Below, piece by piece: positions 58,025 to 64,000 of a stretch of DNA of 64,000 nucleotides. Position numbers and translations under genes: made by a program. Under the pieces are notes generated by a model. The model searched no databases and was not told where the DNA came from. It worked only from the letters and a program-made list of their open reading frames with translations. The DNA is from Gillisella taibaishanensis (GTDB lineage: Bacteria > Pseudomonadota > Alphaproteobacteria > Rhizobiales > Rhizobiaceae): positions 186,001-250,000 of the forward strand of contig NZ_MKIN01000019.1 in assembly GCF_001938985.1 (NCBI RefSeq). The letters are read 5' to 3'. Positions within the stretch are counted from its first letter, which is position 1. The number at the start of each line of letters is the position of its first letter.

Positions 58025-58153
58025 GGTGTCGCCTTCCAAAATCTATCGGGGATCGAACCTGAGCCCCGCAATCGAATACCGGAGGTTGGAACGAATGAAC
58101 AGCGTGCGGCTGAAGTGTCCCCGGCTTTGCAGCCGATGTCGGCGGTCGCGCGC

Positions 58154-59062
58154 TCAAATCTGGCGCCTCGCCACTTGGATGGCGGCGGCAAAGCCGGCAA
58201 CCAGCGCCGAAGTTTCGTCAGCCCGACAGGCAAAAGCAATCGGTGCGCGGGGCGTCTCGCCAGCCAGCGACCGGTAAACGACGCCCTTGCTCTGGATGAA
58301 ACTCACTGAGCGGGGAATAACGGAAACGCCGAAGCCCGCCGCGACCAAAGGCACGATCGAGGCGATTTGCGAAGCCTCTTGCCCCAGCCGAGGACTGAAA
58401 CCAGCCGCGCTACAGGCCGAGATGATCGTGTCATAAAGTCCCGGGCCGATAGCACGCGGAAACAAAATGAAGGTTTCGCCCGCGGCCTCAGAGAGTGGTA
58501 GCGGCTCAGTTCCATCAAGGGCGTGACCTGCCGGCACCGCAATCACCATGTCCTCCTCGACGAAGGGCCGGATTTTCAGCCGGTCGCTTTCGCTGACCGG
58601 CGGGCGGATGAAGGCTATGTCCAATCGCTTCTCGTGCAGCCCGGCCAGCAGCGCGGGCGTATTGCTCTGTTCCGGCGAAAGCACGACATCTGGATGGGCA
58701 GCGCGATAGGCCCGGATGGCGGCGGGAATGGCTGGGTGGAAATAAGTGGCGCCGGCAAAACCGACCCTTAGCCGTCCGCTCTGGCCCTCGGCAATCCGGC
58801 GAGCGTCAGTGACCGCACTTTGCAAGTCTGCGAGCACGGCCACCGCTGCCGTCTTCAGTCGCTCGCCCGCTTCCGTCAATTCGACACCCCGGCTGCGGCG
58901 GTGGAACAGTTGCGCGCCAACAGCGTCTTCCAGCTTGCGGATCAGCATGCTGAGCGGCGGCTGGCGAATACCGATCTTCTCAGCTGCTCGGGTGAAATGC
59001 AGCTCATCCGCCAGCAACAGAAAATAGCGCAAGTGCCGGAGGTCAATGTCATCCATATTCAT
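58154..59062 (-). CDS. LysR-family transcriptional regulator
   Basis: This 302-aa protein has an N-terminal helix-turn-helix (LHFTRAAEKIGIRQPPLSMLIRKLE) and a periplasmic-binding-like effector domain (GRLRVGFAGATYFHPAIPAAIRAY). It is divergent from the FUSC transporter gene, its likely target. An 8-bp inverted repeat sits right at its start codon. Confidence 0.9.
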   Translation of the reverse strand: MNMDDIDLRHLRYFLLLADELHFTRAAEKIGIRQPPLSMLIRKLEDAVGAQLFHRRSRGVELTEAGERLKTAAVAVLADLQSAVTDARRIAEGQSGRLRVGFAGATYFHPAIPAAIRAYRAAHPDVVLSPEQSNTPALLAGLHEKRLDIAFIRPPVSESDRLKIRPFVEEDMVIAVPAGHALDGTEPLPLSEAAGETFILFPRAIGPGLYDTIISACSAAGFSPRLGQEASQIASIVPLVAAGFGVSVIPRSVSFIQSKGVVYRSLAGETPRAPIAFACRADETSALVAGFAAAIQVARRQI

Positions 59063-59088
59063 ATATCGATTTATACTCCACGATATAT
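59061..59088. promoter_or_regulatory. Inverted repeat at the LysR start, candidate operator
   Basis: ATATATCG and CGATATAT are perfect 8-bp arms spaced by 12 bp, in the 208-bp gap between the LysR gene and the FUSC gene. The left arm overlaps the LysR start codon, as expected for an autoregulatory site. Confidence 0.5.
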
Positions 59089-59270
59089 TGGATATTATGC
59101 CCGTAATCGCCCATATTCAAGGCGACTGCGGTGGATGCAGCCAGCGATATTCCAATCCTGCCGGTGCGGTGGCTCTTGCTGTTACCGTCAGTCAGTTGCC
59201 GTAACGTCGAAAGCCTCGGCGGTTTGAAAGCCATGCCCCTGAGAGGCCGAAACTGACCGGAAGGACGATC

Positions 59271-61070
59271 ATGAGGTTTGCGATGATGGACAGTGGATTC
59301 CGACCGGAAAGCCCGTCCGGGCAGTGGGTCCGACGCTTGGCCCGCTGGCTGGAATTGCGCGCCATCGGACTGACGCCTGAGCATCTCGATATGTCTGACG
59401 GCTTGCGGTCGGCGCTGATCGTCGGCGGACCGCTTCTGCTTGTTGCAGCCGGCCATCCTGAATTTGGCTGGGCGATCTTCGCCGCCTTCTGGACCTGTCT
59501 TGCCGATTCCGGCGGCACGCAAGCGTTTCGGCGCCGGTTGCTGTTGAGCTTCGCAGTGCTCGGCAGCATCACGGCCTTTTTTGGCTCCTGGCTTGCGGGC
59601 TATGGACCGGTGGCAGGCGTTGCCGTTGGCGCTTTCCTCGTTGCCATCAACGCGCTGTTGCCTCTCGGTTCAAGTATTTCTCCACTGGCCGCGGCGTTGC
59701 TCGGCGTTGTCGGGGTGGTGGCTGCCGGCTACCCACATGCCGCTGCAGACGCTCTGCCGCTCGCGGGATCGTTTCTCATCGGAAGTGCCTGGGCGGTGCT
59801 GGTGCTGACTCTGCTCTGGCGGACCGACCCCTGGTCGCCGGTGCGCCGCTCTGTTGCAGCCGTCCATGCCAGGCTTGCGGATATGGCAGCCGATCTCGCC
59901 GCCCCGCAAGGCCATCCAAGCGTTGGCGGGCCGATCTGGACCTTCAAGAGCAGCCAGCATCGCCGGGCGGTGCGCAATTCGCTGGAACGGGCAAAGGCCC
60001 ATCTCGCCCGAACCTCAGGGCCGGATGATGGAGCCATCACTGCCCCGCTGCAGGCGGCAATCCTTGCTGCCGACGATGTCTTTCACGCGCTTCTTGCCCT
60101 GGATCATCTGCGGTCCCGCGATCGGCAAGCCGATATCAGCCGGCTGCTGACAGGTGCCATCCGGCCATGCCTGCTGCTGGCGGCAAGAGATTTGGCGAAA
60201 GGCGAAAGCCGCAAGGCCGAAATAGAAGCGAGCCTTGCTGTGATCGACCGCAGCATCGCGGGGCGCCGTGACGCAGTTGCAGGTGCCGCGCGACGGATCG
60301 CAGCGGCGCTGCGTTGGAGCGAAAACCCTGCCGCGCTCGATGTCTCCACCTATGCCGCGCAGGCACTGCCGGCCCGGACGATCCTGCAGGGCGCAGTGAG
60401 AAGCGCTGTGGGTGTGACATTCGTGACTGTCGCGGCACATCTCTTCGGCCTGACCTACCCCTATTGGGCTGCCATGGCCGTTATCGTGGTGCTGCAACCG
60501 GATCGGCGCATGAGTTGGAGCCGGGCGCTGGAAAGGATTGTGGGCTCAGTTGCCGGCAGCACGCTGGCGCTCGCTGTCCTGGCAGTCGTCGGCTCGCCGT
60601 GGCTCATCACGGCAATAGTCATCCCCCTCTCCGCGCTCACCATCGCGCTACGCTCTGTCAGCTACACGCTATTCGTCACCGCCGTGACGCTGTTGTTCGT
60701 GCTGGCCATGGACATGCTGCATCCCGGTGCCGGCATTGCTTCGGCGCGGATGCTCGACAATGTCATCGGCTGCCTGGCGGCCATGCTCGTAACCTTCGCG
60801 ATCTGGCCGGAGCGAAGCCCGTCGATTTCGGATCTCGCCGTGCGGGCCGTCGAAGCAAACCGGCACTATCTCGCCGCTGTCGAACGTGGCGACGAGGCGG
60901 AAATTGCGGTGGCGCGCCGCGCCGCTGGCCTCGCCAGCACGCAGGCCGAAGTGGCCTTCCATGCCCCGGATCGATATCTTGGCAAGCGACCCTCACCAAC
61001 CGATGTCGAGGCGCTCGCAAAGGCAAGACGGCTCGCCGGAGAAGCGGCCGTGCTTTGGCATAGCCGTTAA
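59271..61070 (+). CDS. FUSC family membrane protein (aromatic acid exporter-like)
   Basis: This 599-aa protein has two blocks of transmembrane helices (about residues 45-185 and 370-510), each followed by a cytosolic helical domain, the layout of FUSC/AaeB/YccS proteins. The second block carries the family motif YPYWAAMAVIVVLQPDRRMSWSRALERIVGS in part (YWAAMAVIVVLQPD seen). AaeB-like members export aromatic carboxylic acids and are often controlled by a divergent LysR regulator, as here. GAAGGACGATC precedes the ATG. Confidence 0.85.
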   Translation: MRFAMMDSGFRPESPSGQWVRRLARWLELRAIGLTPEHLDMSDGLRSALIVGGPLLLVAAGHPEFGWAIFAAFWTCLADSGGTQAFRRRLLLSFAVLGSITAFFGSWLAGYGPVAGVAVGAFLVAINALLPLGSSISPLAAALLGVVGVVAAGYPHAAADALPLAGSFLIGSAWAVLVLTLLWRTDPWSPVRRSVAAVHARLADMAADLAAPQGHPSVGGPIWTFKSSQHRRAVRNSLERAKAHLARTSGPDDGAITAPLQAAILAADDVFHALLALDHLRSRDRQADISRLLTGAIRPCLLLAARDLAKGESRKAEIEASLAVIDRSIAGRRDAVAGAARRIAAALRWSENPAALDVSTYAAQALPARTILQGAVRSAVGVTFVTVAAHLFGLTYPYWAAMAVIVVLQPDRRMSWSRALERIVGSVAGSTLALAVLAVVGSPWLITAIVIPLSALTIALRSVSYTLFVTAVTLLFVLAMDMLHPGAGIASARMLDNVIGCLAAMLVTFAIWPERSPSISDLAVRAVEANRHYLAAVERGDEAEIAVARRAAGLASTQAEVAFHAPDRYLGKRPSPTDVEALAKARRLAGEAAVLWHSR

Positions 61071-61074
61071 AGTA

Positions 61075-61121
61075 TCTTCGGAAGCAAAACCTGTGACATC
61101 CGGCGGTTTCTTCGGAAGCAA
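61075..61121 (+). repeat. 13-bp direct repeats upstream of kdp
   Basis: TCTTCGGAAGCAA occurs at 61075-61087 and 61109-61121, a 34-bp period, in the 158-bp gap between the FUSC gene and the kdp genes. Confidence 0.6.
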
Positions 61122-61131
61122 CCCGCCGATC

Positions 61132-61148
61132 TTTATGAAATCCTTATG
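61132..61148 (+). promoter_or_regulatory. Candidate KdpE-type direct repeat
   Basis: TTTATG and CTTATG recur with an 11-bp period (starts 61132 and 61143), the half-site spacing typical of OmpR-family regulators such as KdpE. It lies about 80 bp before the first kdp-region ORF. Confidence 0.35.
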
Positions 61149-61228
61149 TCCAGACCCGTCATTCCCTCTCGAGATTTAATGCGGCTTTGCGCGATCATGA
61201 ACTCCTGATCACAGACAGGAGAACCATC

Positions 61229-61312
61229 GTGACCGATATCGTCTTCATTGCCGTAGGTCTTGCGTGCTTTGCGGCGCTTGCCGTCTATGCGCAAGCTCTG
61301 AACAGGTTGTGA
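61229..61312 (+). CDS. 27-aa membrane peptide at the head of the kdp operon
   Basis: A GTG-initiated ORF with a strong ribosome site (AGGAG seven bases upstream). The peptide is almost entirely one hydrophobic helix (VFIAVGLACFAALAVYAQAL) ending NRL. It is 8 bp before kdpF. Its size and shape resemble KdpF, but it is a separate ORF; it may be a second small Kdp subunit or a leader peptide. Not a recognised family. Confidence 0.6.
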   Translation: MTDIVFIAVGLACFAALAVYAQALNRL

Positions 61313-61320
61313 GAGCTGCC

Positions 61321-61407
61321 ATGTTCGAACCCATTCTCGGTCTCGCCGCCGCGCTGTTCATTTGCGTCTACCTGCTGGTGACGCTGATCATGCCAGAGCG
61401 CTTCTGA
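61321..61407 (+). CDS. kdpF: Potassium-transporting ATPase small subunit KdpF
   Basis: This 28-aa single-helix peptide (MFEPILGLAAALFICVYLLV and then TLIMPERF) matches KdpF in length, the Tyr-Leu-rich end and the terminal acidic-x-Phe pattern. KdpF stabilises the KdpABC complex as a lipid-like helix. It lies 102 bp before kdpA. Confidence 0.8.
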   Translation: MFEPILGLAAALFICVYLLVTLIMPERF

Positions 61408-61509
61408 AACACCCGCTTTCCCCATCGCCTACCCGACGTCCCGCATCAGCCGTAGTGGTCTAGCCACCGCCGGCGCTCCCGGGGCGCAATCCTCATTTCG
61501 GAGAACATC

Positions 61510-63219
61510 ATGTCTTCCAACGGTTGGCTGCAAATCGGCTTGCTGCTTGTTCTCGTCCTCGTCACCATCAAACCGCTTGGCCTCTATATCGCCAAGGTGT
61601 TTGAGGGACAGCGGACTTTCCTCTCCCCAATTATCGCGCCCGTCGAGGGCGTAATCCTGCGGCTATCTGGCGTCGATAGCCGCCGCGAGCAGGGTTGGCT
61701 TGCCTATACGCTGGCGATGCTCGCCTTCAACGGCATGGGCTTTCTCGCCCTTTATGCCATCCTGAGGCTGCAGGCCTATCTGCCCTACAATCCGCAGGGC
61801 TTTGCCGGCATGTCGCCGGATCTTGCCTTCAACACCGCGATCAGCTTCGTCACCAATACCAATTGGCAGGCCTATTCCGGTGAACAGGCCGCGAGCCACT
61901 TTTCGCAGATGGCCGGGCTGACGGTGCAGAATTTTCTGTCTGCCGCAACCGGCATCGCAATCGCCTTGGCGATGACCCGCGCTTTTGCACGCTCCAGCGC
62001 CCAGACGCTCGGCAACTTCTGGGTCGATATGACCCGCTCGACGCTCTACCTGCTGCTGCCCCTGTCCATCGTGCTGGCGCTTGTCTTCGTCTGGCTCGGC
62101 TCGCCGCAGACGCTCGCGGGCTCAGTTCTCGCCTCGACGCTCGATGGCGCGCAACAGACCATTGCGCTTGGCCCGATTGCTAGCCAGGAAGCGATTAAGC
62201 AGCTCGGCACGAATGGCGGCGGTTTCTTCAATGCCAATGCCGCTCACCCGTTTGAAAATCCCTCTGCAGTCAGCGACTACCTCAACATTCTCGCGATGAT
62301 GTTGATCACCACGGCCCTCATTTACGCCTTCGGCAAAATGGTCGGTGACCTGCGTCAGGGCTGGGCGCTGATTGCCAGCGTCGCTGTACTGCTCATCGGT
62401 GCAATCGCTGCGGTCTATTGTTTTGAGACGGCCGGCAACCCGATCCATTTGGCGCTTGGCCTTGATCCGTCGTTTGGCAATATGGAGGGCAAGGAAGTCC
62501 GCTTCGGCCAGGCGATGAGCGCTGCTTATGTCGCGATCACCACGGGCATTTCCAATGGCGGTGTCAATGCCATGCACGGCTCGCTCACACCGCTTGGCGG
62601 GTTGGTGCCGCTGTTCCTGATCCAGCTTGGCGAGATCCTGCCGGGCGGTGTCGGCTCCGGGCTATACGGCCTGATCGTCTTTTGCGTGCTGACCGTGTTT
62701 GTCGCCGGCCTGATGGTTGGGCGCACGCCGGAATTCCTGGGCAAGAAGATCGAAGCCCGCGAGATGAAATATGCGATGCTGGCGGTGCTGGTACTACCTT
62801 TTGCCATCCTCGGCTTTTCCGCCATTTCAGCCGTGCTGCCCTCGGCACTAGCCGCCCTTGGCAATGCCGGCCCACACGGCCTGTCTGAAATCCTCTACGC
62901 CTATACCTCGGCTGCCGGCAACAACGGCTCTGCTTTCGGCGGGCTGTCTGCCAATACGGTCTGGTACAATACCACGCTTGGCATTTCCATGGCGCTCGGC
63001 CGCTTCGCCTATGCCGTACCCGTCATGGCGATTGCAGGCTCGATTGCGGCAAAAACCCGCGGCACGGCATCGGCAGGCACTTTCCCCACCCACACGCCGC
63101 TGTTCGTCGTGCTTCTCGTTGCCATCATCCTCATCATCGGCGGCCTGCAATATTTTCCGGCGCTCGCCCTTGGTCCCATTGCTGAGCATGTCGGCATGCT
63201 CTCCGGCACCCTTTATTGA
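61510..63219 (+). CDS. kdpA: Potassium-transporting ATPase subunit KdpA
   Basis: This 569-aa potassium-translocating subunit of the SKT superfamily has about ten membrane helices. The selectivity-filter segments are visible: [49 protein letters not shown] and [13 protein letters not shown]. It selects potassium and passes it to KdpB. The start is ATG at 61510, preceded by GGAGAACATC. KdpB follows after 14 bp. Confidence 0.96.
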   Translation: MSSNGWLQIGLLLVLVLVTIKPLGLYIAKVFEGQRTFLSPIIAPVEGVILRLSGVDSRREQGWLAYTLAMLAFNGMGFLALYAILRLQAYLPYNPQGFAGMSPDLAFNTAISFVTNTNWQAYSGEQAASHFSQMAGLTVQNFLSAATGIAIALAMTRAFARSSAQTLGNFWVDMTRSTLYLLLPLSIVLALVFVWLGSPQTLAGSVLASTLDGAQQTIALGPIASQEAIKQLGTNGGGFFNANAAHPFENPSAVSDYLNILAMMLITTALIYAFGKMVGDLRQGWALIASVAVLLIGAIAAVYCFETAGNPIHLALGLDPSFGNMEGKEVRFGQAMSAAYVAITTGISNGGVNAMHGSLTPLGGLVPLFLIQLGEILPGGVGSGLYGLIVFCVLTVFVAGLMVGRTPEFLGKKIEAREMKYAMLAVLVLPFAILGFSAISAVLPSALAALGNAGPHGLSEILYAYTSAAGNNGSAFGGLSANTVWYNTTLGISMALGRFAYAVPVMAIAGSIAAKTRGTASAGTFPTHTPLFVVLLVAIILIIGGLQYFPALALGPIAEHVGMLSGTLY

Positions 63220-63233
63220 AAGAGGCTGTTACC

Positions 63234-64000
63234 ATGACACAGTCACATTCCACCTCCGAAGCCAGGCCGGCGCAACGGCTGTTTGAACCCGCAATCATCA
63301 AGATCGCCCTCAAGGACGCGGTGCTGAAACTCGATCCCCGCAAGCTGATCAGCAACCCCGTGATGTTCGTCACCGAGATCGTTGCCGCAGTCGTCACCAT
63401 TCTGGCCGTTCGCGATCTCGCCACCGGCGGCTCGGCAAGCTTTTCCGGCCAGATCGCCGCATGGCTCTGGTTTACCGTACTGTTTGCCACGTTTGCCGAG
63501 GCCGTCGCCGAAGGTCGCGGCAAGGCGCAGGCCGAGAGCCTGCGGCGCACCAAAAGCGAGCTTTCCGCTCGGAAGGTCTCCGGTAATGGCGTCAACAGCC
63601 GTGAGACCGTCAACATTGCCGCGAGCACGCTGAAGATCGGCGATATCGTCCTCGTTGCTGCCGGCGAGTTGATCCCCGGCGATGGCGAAGTGATCGAAGG
63701 CGTCGCCTCGGTCAATGAAAGCGCGATTACCGGTGAATCCGCGCCCGTGATCCGCGAGGCAGGCGGCGACCGCTCGGCGGTAACGGGCGGCACCCAGGTC
63801 CTGTCAGATGAAATCCGCATCCGCATCACCACCGCCCCTGGCTCGTCCTTTGTCGACCGAATGATCGCGCTGATCGAAGGTGCAGAACGGCAGAAGACGC
63901 CGAACGAGATCGCCCTGTCGATCCTGCTGTCAGGGCTGACGCTGATCTTCGTGATTGCTGTCGTGACACTCTATGGTCTTGCGAGCTATTCCGGCCTTGT
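63234..64000 (+). CDS. kdpB: Potassium-transporting ATPase subunit KdpB (5' part)
   Basis: The frame is open from the ATG at 63234 to the window edge, giving about 255 residues of an expected 680-700. It is a P-type ATPase: first helices (NPVMFVTEIVAAVVTILAV), then the actuator domain with AAGELIPGDGEVIEG and the TGES motif (NESAITGESAPVIRE). The phosphorylated Asp (DKTGT) lies beyond the edge. Energises high-affinity potassium uptake; kdpC and kdpDE are expected downstream. Confidence 0.95.
   Translation, partial: MTQSHSTSEARPAQRLFEPAIIKIALKDAVLKLDPRKLISNPVMFVTEIVAAVVTILAVRDLATGGSASFSGQIAAWLWFTVLFATFAEAVAEGRGKAQAESLRRTKSELSARKVSGNGVNSRETVNIAASTLKIGDIVLVAAGELIPGDGEVIEGVASVNESAITGESAPVIREAGGDRSAVTGGTQVLSDEIRIRITTAPGSSFVDRMIALIEGAERQKTPNEIALSILLSGLTLIFVIAVVTLYGLASYSGL

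Overview
The window looks like chromosomal (or chromid) DNA from a Rhizobiaceae alphaproteobacterium (Rhizobium/Agrobacterium/Allorhizobium group). Evidence: GC-rich coding sequence with long antisense shadow frames, a pcaDCHGB operon divergent from pcaQ with pobA, pobR, pcaR and pcaIJF alongside (the agrobacterial/rhizobial layout), an RTX-type GH16 glycanase, a BA14K-family protein, a RirA-type iron box and a Lrp/alr/dadA locus. No insertion sequence, prophage, integrase or CRISPR array was seen.

Layout. 1-4.8 kb: the N-terminal part of an RTX-GH16 glycanase, an NnrU-family membrane protein divergent from pseudoazurin across an FNR/NnrR-like dyad, a Bax-inhibitor-1 family protein, and an ECF sigma/anti-sigma pair. 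5.2-10.3 kb: cyoABCD cytochrome bo-type quinol oxidase followed by a SURF1-like gene. 10.3-20 kb: small secreted proteins, tRNA-Ser(TGA), a DUF1275 transporter-like protein, a CpxRA two-component system with a textbook CpxR box, an ABC exporter, a 53-aa membrane peptide, a BA14K protein and a large MscS channel. 20-24 kb: a ferric-iron ABC importer behind a TGA-N9-TCA iron box. 24-28.3 kb: an FtsK-type translocase without a membrane domain, and an AcuI-type reductase.

28.3-38.8 kb holds the whole protocatechuate branch of the beta-ketoadipate pathway. PobA makes protocatechuate from 4-hydroxybenzoate, PcaHG/B/C/D take it to 3-oxoadipate, and PcaIJ/F give succinyl-CoA and acetyl-CoA. PcaQ, PobR and PcaR are the likely regulators, and operator-like sites for PcaQ and PcaR are visible. 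A secreted S10 carboxypeptidase follows.

40.5-51.7 kb is the most interesting block. On one strand it has a GntR regulator, a DUF1185 protein, an alpha/beta hydrolase, a flavin reductase with an extra C-terminal domain, a luciferase-like monooxygenase, an aldehyde dehydrogenase, a four-gene ABC importer and a succinate-semialdehyde dehydrogenase. The enzyme set matches, step for step, the trigonelline (N-methylnicotinate) pathway TgnA-E known from Acinetobacter. I infer a rhizobial pathway for trigonelline or a close N-heterocyclic betaine, with two near-identical 22-bp GntR operator candidates.

51.8-64 kb: a Lrp regulator divergent from alr-dadA (D/L-alanine catabolism), an FAD monooxygenase overlapping recQ, a LysR regulator divergent from a FUSC-family transporter, and the start of a kdp potassium-uptake operon. 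The kdp genes are kdpF, kdpA and 5' kdpB, preceded by an additional 27-aa membrane ORF.
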